This document shows, piece by piece, positions 49,945-61,291 of a stretch of 64,000 nucleotides of DNA. The notes below the pieces were generated by a model. That model searched no databases. It saw nothing but the letters and a program-made list of their open reading frames with translations, and was not told the origin of the DNA. Origin of the DNA: Diploscapter coronatus (taxonomy: Eukaryota; Nematoda; Chromadorea; Rhabditida; Rhabditidae); NCBI GenBank assembly GCA_964036155.1, contig OZ038423.1, positions 57,427,249 to 57,491,248 on the forward strand, in the 5' to 3' direction. The position numbers and the translations under genes were made by a program. The first letter of the stretch is position 1. The number at the start of each line of letters is the position of its first letter.

Positions 49945-51978
49945 AGCTTGATTATAATAATCTCAAACTTCAGATAGAAATTTTATTCAATAAAATGTGA
50001 CATCTACTCATTAGTATTTTTGTAAAGTGTTTTCTGTCTGTTTGTGCACGCTTATATCTAGAGAAGTGATTATCCAATTGAGGTGGGTTTGCACCAAAAG
50101 ATGCGCAATTTTCCCGAGGTGTGCAACGTATAGGTTTTGTTTGAGTTTGATCAGATAATTGGGCAATCATCTTTATTAGAAGTGATTTCTCCTTTAGTGA
50201 GTCGATTCTTTATTGCATTTTTATGAATGAAAGGAGCTTGAAATTTAGAAGAATTTTAGAAAATGACATCAATGGGATAATTGAATGATGACAAAGAAAT
50301 ATTTTAAATGACTGATTGAGTTTTTTTAATTGGATAGTTTTAGTTTTATGATTTGATGGATTTTCAGGAGGGGAGAGCTATGAAATTAAAACTTTTGATG
50401 ATGTAAGAGTTATTGTTTTTGGCTGGGTTTAGTGTTGTTTTGGTTTGGTATTGTTTTGCACTTTTGCGAAGCAAAAGTCCTAGACGAGGGAGACCGCGAA
50501 GCGGCCGGCCAAAGTCTAGTCTTTGGTTATTTATAACGCCTGAGGTAGAGAGCACAAATTCCGCTCATTCAGTGAAGACAAAATAATAGAATTTTTCGTC
50601 AAAAATTCTAGAAAATCTAGAAATTTTATGAAGTGGTTTTATATTTATTTTTCTAATGATTAGATATGCTACTAAAAGCATTTTTAGCTTTCTGAACATG
50701 CTCAGAAACACGACGCGAGCCTGTCAAATCGTACAGTAAACTTTTTAAAATGCTTAGTATGTTTTCTTCATTTCTCTTCATCGATTAAAAGATATATTTT
50801 TTGTCTTCTTTATGTTTTGGTAAAAAGAAAAATGTACAATCTTCAGATACAAGAGAACTAATGAAATCCCTTATAAACAACGTGCTTCAATGCGAATTTA
50901 CGTTCAATTTGTTGTGATACTATGCGGTTAAATTGCAGAGTGGGGATGGCTTTTGTCCATTAGCATGAAAGAAAGTATTTATCAATCAGAATAATCTAGG
51001 AAAATTCTGAAACAAAACGCCTTATAAGACATTGTTCTCTTTGAAATCTCCTTTCTCTTTCGTATGCAAAACAGGGTGCAGTTAGTTTTTGACGAAAAAT
51101 TGCCTGCAAAAAGTGAACCTCGCATCGTCGCTTTCAGATACCCTCATCTCGGGTTAGACTGATCCATCTTTCAAACGATTTTCTGTACCGAAATCTCAAA
51201 GAAAAACTCTTTCATCTAGTTTAAGGGTTCTGATTTTGTCTTCACATTCGGGAAATCAATTGCGCCCTTCAAGCATAAGAGAAAAAAATCCTCAATTTGA
51301 CATTCATCCTAAAGCATTCAGATAGGCTACGCTATCGGTCTTTATTGTTCTGGTTCTGATTTATCTCCCTTTTCGTCATTAACCGGTGGATTTTTCTCCT
51401 TCTCATAGTCAGATTATCTCTGACCGGACACCAATGCCCTCTCATCACCATGATATGCTGAAGCATAGTGAAATAAGATTGGCTGAGATAAACCTTGTGA
51501 AGAGGCATGCAGACAAAATCTCTCACTGTCTCTTATTTTTTTCCTTATAAACCTCTCCCCAATCAGTCGTCTGATGATGGCTTCCATTCTGATAACCGAT
51601 TAAGAGACTCTTGTTGATGTCTCTCCGTCGTCTCCTTTTCCAATGTTTTCTAATTGGCATTGCGCGTCTGCATCACTTTCACTGCAAGGAAGGCGTCTGT
51701 TTTTGATGATTTTTGACCACGTTAGGACAATGATCAAGCCTTCTTCAATCTCACATTTTAAAATGCTATTTCTGTGACATTGAGAAACATCACAAACGAA
51801 ATGGAAGCGGAATTTGGGCGAAATATGAGAGGAAAGCGGCCGAAGCGCACATTATGCGCGGAGCCCCACATTTTTAAACGGGCAAATCTCTCCAAGCATC
51901 ATATCATTTATCTTTTTAATTTGTCAAATCTTTAAGAACCTTGAAAAACTTCTCTTAACAATCGTTAATCACTTTCAG
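49945..51978. other. Mostly intergenic, with a GC-rich hairpin patch
   Basis: Beyond the inverted repeat this is AT-rich DNA without a supportable gene. A GC-rich patch at 50461-50515 holds two hairpins with the GCGAAGC loop motif (see findings). Confidence 0.5.
50461..50518. other. Pair of GCGAAGC mini-hairpins
   Basis: CTTTTGCGAAGCAAAAG (50461-50477) and CCGCGAAGCGG (50494-50504) are both perfect hairpins closed by GCGAAGC, a DNA sequence known for its unusually stable fold. A flanking TAGAC/GTCTA pair could enclose the second hairpin. This may be a structured RNA, a repeat remnant or chance; nothing else identifies it. Confidence 0.5.
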
Positions 51979-52718
51979 TGAGCGAACGCTACCAGCAATA
52001 GCTTCCACGTTGATTTCTGGACCAAGTACAGATGAATCTTCAGATAGAACGCTGCTTCCTGAAGCTGCAACTGCTGAAATAAAACCATCTTGTGGAATCA
52101 AGTCTGTTACCATACCATCTTCAGGCCCAACTACTTTTCCTTCGATCCCCCCAGACGCGACCCACGCCTGCCCCAGAGGTATAAGACTTGTAATGCATAC
52201 GAAAAAATTACTCATCGCTAATGAAATTTCAATCAGACAGAAAAACCGGTCTTATAAGTCTTTAATGCTGATCCTTCTTGCAAATCTAGTGTTTTGTGTT
52301 AATATCACATCTCACAATAATTGAATTAGACTGATTTGTGATATTTAGCATTTTTCAGTTGAATAAATCTGCAATATTAACTCAATCCATATAAATTTCA
52401 GACTGCAACATATGGGGCAACTCATGGACCTACTACTTTCCTGACAATGACCTGTTATGGGTAGGTTTGAAATTTTTTGGTTTGTTTTCATGCTATCTTC
52501 ACCCACATTCACTTGTAACTTCCATCAGTTTCTGCAAAATCGAAAACTTGGATGAAAGTCATGATAGACGTTTCGCCCCAGTTTATCAAGATACAGAATT
52601 TCAGACCCTTGGCAGAGGCGACCTCTACTATACCGTCGATGAATTTGGTGCCTTCGTCTGTCAACGAGATGGTCCACCGGGTGCCACGTCAGCAAGCTTT
52701 CACTCTCAGGAACAGTGA
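51979..52718 (+). CDS. Possible C-type-lectin-like gene, incomplete model
   Basis: An exon at 51979-52178 has a good TTTCAG acceptor and GT donor and encodes a Pro/Thr/Ser-rich, mucin-like stretch ending THACPR. It joins in phase to an exon at 52402 (DCNIWGNSWTYYFPDNDLLW) that resembles the start of a C-type lectin domain. The frame then stays open through 52461-52716 (EFGAFVCQRDGPPG, resembling the end of a lectin domain) if the following GTAGGT is not used as a donor. Beyond that, a 57-nt intron would be needed to avoid a stop. No signal-peptide exon was found. The mucin-plus-lectin order matches the gene at 53690. The reverse strand of the first exon is also open (52215-51955, with a signal-like N-terminus), so the call is weak. 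Confidence 0.4.
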
Positions 52719-52946
52719 GATTATCTCATTTCGAATAAGACGGATTTTTACGAATCATCGAATCGAGTTAGTGTCTCGAAAGGGCTTCTACCGGAAAAGT
52801 GCACCTCCGACGAAAAATTGCTGCAACTTGAGAACATTGGGAGTTTTTGTCAACGTGAAGCGAGACCAAGCTTAACAATTTCTAATTTTTACCATTCCTG
52901 CACAAATCGAAAATCATTACTTTAAAAATCGCAAAAATTACTATTT

Positions 52947-53015
52947 ACAGTACCGTGCAAAAGTAATGGATAATGAGAAAAATGTTCATTATCCACTACT
53001 TTTGCACGGTACTGT
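52947..53015. mobile_element. Tc1/mariner-like foldback MITE
   Basis: This 69-bp palindrome has arms of about 28 bp beginning ACAGTACCGTGCAAAAGTA and a short loop, with one mismatch. Ends of the form CAGTACCG(T/G)GCAAAAGT resemble Tc1/mariner terminal repeats. A TA target duplication is not evident on the right side, so the family assignment is inference. Confidence 0.7.
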
Positions 53016-53210
53016 GCGTGATTTCCTCTATATGCAACAGTCACGCTTAAAATGTAATTAACGAGAAGCTGGCTAAAAGATAAGGAAGAATTTTCGACGG
53101 CATAAGGTGAAATTTGTCAGGCTAATAGCCGATTGGACTAGGCGTCTGTCAGCTTCGTCTTCTCTCGTCTTCTTTATCAATTATCATTGATTCTCGCCGT
53201 TTTCTGTTTC

Positions 53211-53215
53211 TCTCT

Positions 53216-53248
<33 letters not shown>
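53211..53248. repeat. (CT)n microsatellite
   Basis: An almost pure CT run in the upstream region of the lectin gene at 53690. Polypyrimidine runs of this kind are common in promoters, but no function can be shown. Confidence 0.9.
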
Positions 53249-53250
<2 letters not shown>

Positions 53251-53689
53251 ATCATATAAAAGCAGTTCTGGGAGGACGATCTCCAGAAAGCCCTTGCGAT
53301 CTACCTCCAGTATATTTTCTTAACAAATTTATCTCTGTAACTTGTAATTAACCAAATTTCTATCAATGCGATCTGGTATCATAATTATGAATTCGCTCGC
53401 ATGACCTACCCCCTCTAGTCTATTTTCGCTTGACGAAAGTTCTTCCTAATTCCGTATAAAAGGAAGCGAGACTTCTTCTTCTTATTCTTCTCACATACTG
53501 TTCTGATACTTCTCTAATACGGACCTTCGATTCTATTTGGTTCCTCGATTCGACTGTCTTTCTACTGTTCCTTTTTGATTGATCTTGATATCTCCATAGG
53601 AAAATTATAAGAAATTTATCTCAAAACTACAAATTGCTAAAAATCCGAAGAATAAATCATCGACTTTTTAGGTCGCAATATTCTCAACA

Positions 53690-56600
53690 ATGATGAGTTT
53701 CGTAATTTTTGTGTTGCTCTTCAACTATTCGAATGCCTGTCTACCAATGCCAGATATGGACCTACCTCCTGTGGAAACCACTACTGAACCAGGTAAATTA
53801 TCACTGCGTATTAAATGAATTTGCTACTTGTGAAAAGATCGGCTACATACGGCTTTTCCAAATTTTGTCTCTCCACAATGAATGTGGAATGGGGTTATAA
53901 TTCAATCTGGTCTAGGTTTTTTGACAAGTCGACCATCACATTGTTTTGTAAAATCTCATAATCAAACCGGTTCAAGCTACCGACAGTAAAATCTAAAGTA
54001 AAGCATAAAATTGCGCAAGCTCAACAAAAATAGATATAGATACGACGGTGTCCACATCGACACCTACAACCACGTCCACGTCCACATCAACGTCCACATC
54101 AACACCTACAACCACGTCCACGTCCACATCGACGTCCACATCGACACCTACAACCACGTCCACGTCCACAACAACTACATCCAGCACAACCACAACGACG
54201 ACATGTAGTACTACAACAACAACTACTCCAGCCGATCCTTGTTTCGCAAATTCAGCTCCATTAGCTCAATCTGGTAAGTCTTAGCAATTTTTCAAGCCAG
54301 CCATTTTATTAGCAATTCAAGAGGAAGTCTATTTCCGAGTTCATAAATTTCATGGACCTTTTTCGGAGGAATCATTGCTTTTCTGGAAAAAAAACTACTG
54401 TATATGTTCCGAGAGATTCGTGAATTCCGTATTCATTCATTAAATTCGATTCAAATTCATATATCAAATTTGTAGGAATAGTATATGAATTACCAAAAAG
54501 CGCTATCACTTCTTTTTAACCGAACTTAGCTATCAACATCAAATTTACATGAATAAATACCAAATCGTTTTTCAAAAAATAGCATGATCTTACTCCTCCT
54601 CAATAATAATTCATTGTGATTAAAGAATAAAGGGAAATCCCTTTTTCTTCAAGCAAAAAACTTTTTTTTTCAAATCTAAATTCAACAATTTCAGCTGCAC
54701 AATGTCCTCCTCCCTGGGAATTTGTTAATGGAAAATGCTATCAGGTGATCGTTGAATAGCATTTTCGTTTAAATTTCGTTTTGTGAATAGCAAGGATTTT
54801 ACAGCGTTTTGATACTACTGTCGATTGGGACATGGCAGATATGAACTGCAGGGCATTATGCCCAATGTGCCATCTAGCAAGACTATACAGCCAACAGCAA
54901 GGCCTGGAATTACAGAGTTATGGTAAGGAATTTCATGAGAATTTATTAATGTATAAACTAGTTTGGAACACTCAAGTTCTAAATTGCGTGTTTGTTTTTT
55001 TCATTTTGCACCATTAGTAAGACTACTCACAAAGGAAGCTAATGGTTAGAGAGGCCAAGTCAGTTTTCAACATTGATTTTAACGTTTAAATTTGATATCA
55101 GTCTGATCATCGAAGTCATGCTGATTTCAAAACTTTCGATCTCCGAAAATGATCTATCCTAAGTAAAGCTATGATCATCCTTGTAAAGCGAACCTTTCCT
55201 GCTGTAGTCTTCCGAATTTTTCGAACAATAAACTCACAATCAGCCTACTATTTATTAAAGGATGTAATTTAACATAAAACTCATCCAAATTATGTCGAAA
55301 CTGGCCCAAATTGCTTACTAAATTTTATTAAAAACTAAACAGGATAATTAAAATCATCTATTGATTTTCTCATTTTTCAGCGGGTTCCTTTATTTGGCTT
55401 GATATACGTAAAGTCGCAGGTAATCCTAATGTGAGTCATCATTTTACTTATAGGCAATTTTGAAAGTAGGACGATAGAAACATACCAAAATAATAAAGGG
55501 TTAGGGGAGAGTAGGCTAGAGCATCTTTTACCATATTATTTCGTATGTTCCTATGATTTATCGTTCTACATTTCTAGGTTGTCTACTATGATTAGTTCAA
55601 GGATATTTGTTTTCATACTTTTAATTGCTCTGTATTTTATCTATAAAAATTTAGAATCTAGTAAACAGTGATGGCCAGATGTATGCGTCTACGTGTATCC
55701 TTTGGGCCTCCGAGTAAGTAAACAAAAAGTTTCTCTGTAACCATGGTTTTAATTGGATAATTGAATCAAAAATCTATAGCAAGAGTACCCTAGACTCTTA
55801 GAGATCTAGATTGAAACAGTGGGCATGGCTCGTGCTGACGCTAGCGAATGTTAAGGCTTGGTCGAGATTCTCGTATGACGATCGCGACGAATTTCGAACA
55901 TTCGCGCGCATCAACACAAGTCATGATCACTACATAAATTCAGGCCTCGAATACACATAAAAAGAATAAGATATAACGAATGATTGAATTTTCAATTAGT
56001 GGATAATTATTAATTATATTTTAGCCAGCCGAGTAAGAAATTTAGTTAATCGCAATGGAAGAAGAATTGATTTTCAAAAATGCACAAATATCGCAATACT
56101 AAATCTCCATATTTATAGTAGTGCGTTTCAGACTTGGCAAATTTCGAACCGCAGTCAGCCGCATGAAATGAGGTAGCATGCCTAATCGCGAGAGAAAAAG
56201 ATCATCCTTCTTTCCGTCTCTCAATAAAGTATGCTGTCTTTTTCCATGCGGTTGACTGCGGTTCGAAATTTGCCAAGTCTGGTGCGTTTATGAAAATCAG
56301 TTGTTCAATTTCCCGATGCGCTTTTACTAAATTCCTTCAGATAACACTCCAGGCGAGGATTGTGGTCATGTGAGTCATATTTTAACCCATTAAAATGTTT
56401 ACCTTTTATAAAATATATCGCTGCACAAAAATGAATTCATTTATACCGAGTGGATCATTTTCGAAAATTAAAAATTATTTTGCCTTGCTGAGAGTTTCTA
56501 ATAATGCTATTTTGATGAATTACCATGATCATCTATTTCCTAAAATGTACTTGACTTCTCTACTTATAAAAGAGATTTTGAAGTTGACTTAGATCAAAGA

Positions 56601-57201
56601 AAAATGAACTAAATACACTCTTAATAACAACCCAAATGCACGTTTTATAATGAATATTTTAGACATGGACAAATGGAAGATGGGGCGACTATTATGTAAG
56701 ATTCAGTTTAATCTGCAAAAATACAAATGCCGTAAACTCTCTAATAGATTTTTTTAATTTTTGGGAGGTTGAAAATTAAAAGCTCCAAGGCATCTATTAC
56801 AGGTTTTACGGTATGAAATATTTAGTTAAAAATAACTAGAAAATGGAAGGTAAGAGGAAGTATTTATGATCAGATTTGGGAGATTTGACCCGATATTAGA
56901 TTCGTTTAAATTCTTAAAGAAATATCATTTTTGATTATTAAAGGCATGTGAAAAGAGTTCAGAAAGGCTCCTAGAAAAAGACACCGGCTTTTTTCTTTTC
57001 TTCTCTTGCTTTCTCATATTATTTCTTAGAAAGGGTGGTGCCTTTTTCTAATTGGTGTCTCGATGTCTTTTTCTATAAGCCTTCAGAAACTATCACTCAC
57101 CCTATAAAGGAATTTCCTAAATAATATTCAATATTTAGTGCACCCAAACTACTTCTTTCTATATCTGCGAAACGGACGTACGGATTAGCATGACATGTTG
57201 A
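53690..57201 (+). CDS. Secreted C-type lectin with Thr/Ser-rich mucin-like linker
   Basis: Exons are 53690-53792, 54034-54273, 54695-54744, 54805-54922, 55381-55430, 55655-55713, 56341-56369, 56663-56695 and 57139-57201. A signal peptide (MMSFVIFVLLFNYSNAC) is followed by a Thr/Ser-rich repeat linker and one C-type lectin domain. Domain landmarks are CPPPWEFVNGKCYQ, VDWDMADMNC, SFIWLDIR, EDCGHTWTNGRWGDYYC and SFYICE. It should be extracellular, possibly glycan-binding. The calcium/sugar EPN or QPD triplet is not visible, so carbohydrate binding is uncertain. All junctions are in phase except 55713 to 56341, where one base is missing to keep the frame (GA then ATAAC, a stop). Either a small exon lies in that intron, which also contains a MITE, or the gene is frameshifted. 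The model ends at a TGA two residues after the last cysteine-containing segment. Confidence 0.78.
54057..54180 (+). repeat. 42-bp tandem repeat coding for a Thr/Ser linker
   Basis: Nearly three copies of a 42-bp unit (54057-54098, 54099-54140, 54141 onward) encode a 14-residue block of the form STPTTTSTSTSTST. It is a mucin-like, probably O-glycosylated linker in the lectin gene. The copies differ only by A/G in TCAAC/TCGAC, so the array is young. Confidence 0.9.
56129..56281. mobile_element. hAT-like MITE with 8-bp target-site duplication
   Basis: A 153-bp element begins CAGACTTGGCAAATTTCG and ends with the reverse complement. The terminal inverted repeats are about 37 bp with two mismatches. 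It is flanked on both sides by the same 8 bp, GTGCGTTT (56121-56128 and 56282-56289). An 8-bp duplication with CAG...CTG ends fits the hAT superfamily. There is no coding capacity, so it is non-autonomous. It lies in the intron of the lectin gene where the reading frame cannot be reconciled. Confidence 0.93.
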
Positions 57202-58428
57202 TTATCCTTCTTATCTGATGTTTTATTTTTCAAATGAAAACTGTACAAATAATAAATCTTTATTTTTATCAAGAAGTATGAAATGAAAACAAATCGAAAG
57301 CTATATGGTTCATTAAGAGCCATTTCACGAATAACTAACAAGGATTCGGACAATTGCAAAAGTGTCTCAGATCCGAACCAAACCCCTATGGGTATATACG
57401 CCCGTGGGCCTTAATCACAAAAATATGAAAATTAGGTCCTGCCCTCTAAAGTAGGCGTAGTCATGCATACGAAAGGGGGCGCGCGGCCTAATTTTATCAT
57501 TTTTATGATTAGTAACCAGGAGGCTATCCACTTATATGGGCCATATCCCGGTAGAAGGACTTTTGTCCAGATGCAGTCCCCCTCTATGGGTTATTCGAGT
57601 CTTAAAAAGACTCCGTCTTACTTGCTTCAGATTTCTATTTTCTACAAGAAAATATTCTTTAAAAAATTGACATAAAAATTGCCCATTTTTTCCTAGCATT
57701 TTTCACCCACTTTACCTTATAGCTTTCTGTAAGGCCAGGCAATCTGCATGGCATGACCTCACCAATGCACAATGTTCGACGACACTTTGTTCCTCGTGAA
57801 TAATCATGGCGAAGTTTATTTCTTTTTTCCAGAAATTTTTATTTTTTCCAGCTTCTCTGTTCGTAAAAGGTCAAATAATCGATTTTCAGAAAAGTGGAAT
57901 GTTTTGAAAATATCAATTCCGTTTTTGAACGCCCGTTCAAAACTTTTGATATCGATTGCCTCATCATTGGAATTTTGAAGTTTTCTTGAATTTTCTTTCT
58001 GAAAAATTCTTTATTTTCTATTTAATCGATTCGAAAATTAAATTTTTAAATTTCATAAAATTTTCGAAATTTCAACCTCCATTTTCCCCAAATTCTAAAT
58101 TTAAACAAATTTTCTCGTTTTTTCATTAATTCAGCTTTTCCTGCTCATCACTGTCTATTTCGTTCTTCATTTTCTCATCACTTCAAATCGATTTTCTGAT
58201 CACCTGACTCTAAAATATCGATCGAGCCTTCTCTGTTATTCTCCTGTCCATTTATCGATTTGTGTTCTTCTAATAATCGATGGTTCATTTTTATGTTTAA
58301 CTTTTTCTTTCTTCAAATTTATCGAAATTGATTGATTTGTTGTGTCATGAATTTTTGTCAATTTAATTAATTTTCACCTTGGTTGTAGGTGTTCATCTTC
58401 GATTTCTTCTCTTTGTCAGGAATCAGAA
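57202..58428. other. Intergenic with a degenerate foldback
   Basis: Between the lectin gene and the mitochondrial SSB gene. At about 57410-57520 two imperfect inverted stretches (TAATCACAAAAATATGAAAAT and its counterpart ATTTTATCATTTTTATGATTA) flank GC-rich sequence, perhaps an old transposon. The rest is AT-rich. Confidence 0.5.
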
Positions 58429-60056
58429 ATGCTGCGTTCCATTTTGTCCCCGTCCCTGGCCGGCTCGATCAGATTCGCCGCCTCTGCTGGAGTGGCTCCG
58501 ACCAGGCTCTACAGCAACACCCCTCCCATGGAGAAACCCTCCGAGAAGGTGCTTATTTAAAGAATAAAAATAAAATCTTACGAAAGGCAAATTAGGTCAT
58601 TTTCATGAAAATCTTAGAAAATTCCTGCTTATGGAAATTTCTCTTGAAGTTTCTTAAACGATAAATTTCTGAGTATTTTCTTTTCTAAATCAACAGGATA
58701 TTTTTTTTTTTACTTTTTGAAAATTAGAAAAAATTTCTGAGAAAAGCGATATAAATTTATAAATACTTTCTGGAAAATTATGAAAGACGATTCCTAAAAT
58801 TTAAAAAATAGAAACAAGTTAAAATAAAATTTTCCAGGACATTGACAAGCTGTTCGCGACCCGCGAGGAGAGCTACCGTCCACGCGGCGACAACATGAAT
58901 CAGCAGGGCCAGCCCCAGAGGAAACAGTCGTACGGATACAGGTACTTTTCTGGGAAATAGGACAAAACTCCATAGTTACTTGAATTTCTCACTTTTTCCG
59001 AAAACTTCCAAAAGTTAAGAAATCTTTGAAAATAAAAAATTGAAGCATGAACAAAGTCGAGCTGATCGGCGGAATGGCGACGGACCCGCAGCTGAAAGTG
59101 GGCAAGAACGGGCAGCCCTTCACGGTCATCAACCTCATCACCAACAGCTACTCCAGAGACGCGAGAGCGCAGGGCAGGGAGAACGTAAGCCATTTTTAAA
59201 CAGCGTCATTTTCTAAAATTACGATTTAAATAAAAATATCTTACACCAAAATTGAATATTTTGAATAGCACAAAGTTAACATTTTTTTCTTAGAAATCAT
59301 GCTACATTGTAGTATAGCGGAAGCATCTTATCAGCTTGCTTTGTTTTTGAAAATTGAAAAATAACAAATTGGAAACTCAAAGAAACTCCATGAAATTAAA
59401 TTTCTTATTTTGTAACTCGTCGAAAATTTCAAATTTTCAGTCCGAGTTCCACGGCGTGTACGTGTTCCGCAAGCAGGCGGAGTGGGCGGCGCAGAATCTG
59501 CGAAGAGGCAACCGCGTGATGATCGTCGGCAAGCTTCACTACACCGGCGGACAGGAGGAGGTACTGTAATTTATGTTAATATATCATGTAGTCGAATAAC
59601 CACTCTTTTCCATACGTTGTAATTTATCTCCTTCATGAATCAAGAATGTTCGCGGTTTAATTTTTTGCAAGGTTATTCGGATTTGCTCAAATCGAATCGA
59701 ACCGAACCGCTTACATCCCTACACTACACAGAATGCAGTCTTTCAAGTTTACTTATTTTCGAGAAAACCCAATAGTTATTTGAAAAATTGTTCTATTTAG
59801 AAAAAAAAATATTGATTTTTAGAACGGCGTCCGCCAGCCGCGTCAAACTCACATTCATGCAGACACCATTCAGCTCATCGCTGTTCCTAGTACGTATTTT
59901 CTTTAATTCTGCTAGTTTTCGAAGATAAAATCATATTTTCTTTCCAAACCAACAAATCGCTTATCCTTTCGAAATATTTTTTTATTTAGATTTTTTCTAC
60001 TTTTTCAAACTTTAAAACTTCCAGGCTCGAACAACCAAGCTCCTCAAGACATGTAA
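58429..60056 (+). CDS. mtss-1: Mitochondrial single-stranded DNA-binding protein
   Basis: Six phase-consistent exons (58429-58548, 58838-58941, 59046-59184, 59441-59560, 59823-59889, 60025-60056) encode 193 aa. The N-terminus is an Arg/Ser/Ala-rich mitochondrial targeting sequence ([20 protein letters not shown]). It is followed by a Gln/Arg-rich spacer and a bacterial-type SSB OB fold ([19 protein letters not shown], then [10 protein letters not shown] and [12 protein letters not shown]). The acidic C-terminal tip of bacterial SSB is absent, as expected for the mitochondrial form. It coats single-stranded mtDNA at the replication fork. Exon codons are notably G/C-rich (CTG, GCG, CAG) compared with genes to the left, suggesting high expression. 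It is the first of three mitochondrial/metabolic genes in the same orientation. Confidence 0.95.
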
Positions 60057-61291
60057 GTCCGCGGATGTGCGCGATCTCTCCAGACAAAATATGGGCCTTT
60101 CCTCGAATTCGTCGATTTGTTTTAATTCCTGCAATTTTCTGAATCTATAAACGGGGCGGGGCTATTTTTTCGCCAAATTATTATTTCGCCCCTTTTATAA
60201 GTTTAAAAATTACAAGAAAACGTTTCTTTTCTAAAAATTATTGTTACGAGCCTTTACAACTCGAACTCTTTAGGAACTTCATCTTTATTTTTATCGTTTT
60301 TGTTGATTTCTTAATTTAAGTAGTTCACATTATTCGAGATCTAAAATTCAGGTAGGATAGCGCAATTGTTTCTTCGTTGTTGTGTTGTTGAGAAACATTT
60401 TCGAGCAGAAAATATCGTCGGCGGTTCGCATTTCTCTAAACTCCATATTTTGCCAAAAATAGGATAGAAATTCGAACAGTCGACGATATTTTTGAGTTTG
60501 AACTTTTCAGGAATAAATATCAGCTGAAAAGTGTAACTTTTTAAAGAAATGGGTTTAAAACCCTTGAATATCTGGAATTTTGATATGATTTTCAGGAAAA
60601 CTAGTGGTTTTTGAGTTTTAGGCTTGGAAAATTCGAAAATGGCCCTAGCCCGATCGACTATTTGGCTTAATTGTTTGGTGAAAGGAAAATCAGCAATTTC
60701 GGCTGCAAGTTTGAAAGGGTACGCTCGAAATTAGACTATTTTTCTTTGAAAATCTATGAGGTCAGAGAGACCTGTTATTGAAAGGTTCGTGAATGAGCGA
60801 ATATAATACGTATCCAATGTTTGTTTATTTTCCGAAAGGAGAAGAAGAAGGGCTTGTTTGACCATGAAATCTATATGATTCCATGGGAATTTAATTTAAT
60901 TATTTTTGTGGCGTACTTCATACGGTTTTTAAATTGAATTTCGAAATTTTTACCTTCGTTTTTCTTGTTTATTTTTTACCTCAATGATTCATCGAAGATG
61001 ACGTCAAATTTGGTGAGTCTTTTTATTTTTACTTTCTTATCAGATTTTCTTTCGAAGGAGCCAATTTTTGATGAAACTCCTAGAATAAATGACGAGTTGT
61101 TCCCAGATTTTTCAAAAAAATCCAGAAAATTCAACTTCGAAATTTTCGATCTCACGATTTAGTTCCATTGTCAAGTATTTTAATGAAGATATTCTCTAAT
61201 TTATCCAATTATTTTTACACTGGGTACGAGCCCTGCACCTATTTCTCTTCAAATTATTTTTAATCGCGGTTTTTAAGGGTCAGAAGGGAAT
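60057..61291. other. Long spacer between SSB and phosphatase genes
   Basis: A 1.2-kb AT-rich spacer, longer than usual inside a nematode operon. A short ATG exon-like piece at 60998-61012 followed by GTGAGT could be a leader, but it does not join in frame to the phosphatase. A TTTTTAAG acceptor just before the phosphatase start could serve trans-splicing. Confidence 0.5.

Larger units (their letters stand above)
46833..50002. repeat. Large inverted duplication with two divergent F-box/kelch genes
   Basis: The left arm (about 46833-48330) and right arm (about 48410-50002) are reverse complements carrying the two F-box/kelch genes in divergent orientation. Identity is nearly complete near the centre (shared promoter and first exon) and in the last exons, and lower in the middle exons. 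A non-palindromic spacer of about 80 bp remains (about 48330-48410). The arms end in the same 3' flank, a TTTTATTCAATAAAAT-like stretch. The long palindrome could form a cruciform and allow gene conversion between arms. Confidence 0.9.

Noticed and set aside
51955..52215. 86-codon minus-strand ORF with a signal-peptide-like start
   Set aside because: Not excluded, but the plus strand has a matched acceptor, donor and in-phase lectin-like continuation, so the plus reading was preferred.
58379..58595. Alternative ORFs over the SSB first exon
   Set aside because: They are other frames of the exon that encodes the mitochondrial presequence.
60998..61012. Possible first exon (MTSNL) of the phosphatase
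   Set aside because: Joining it to any acceptor before 61292 gives an immediate stop, so the phosphatase start was kept at 61292.
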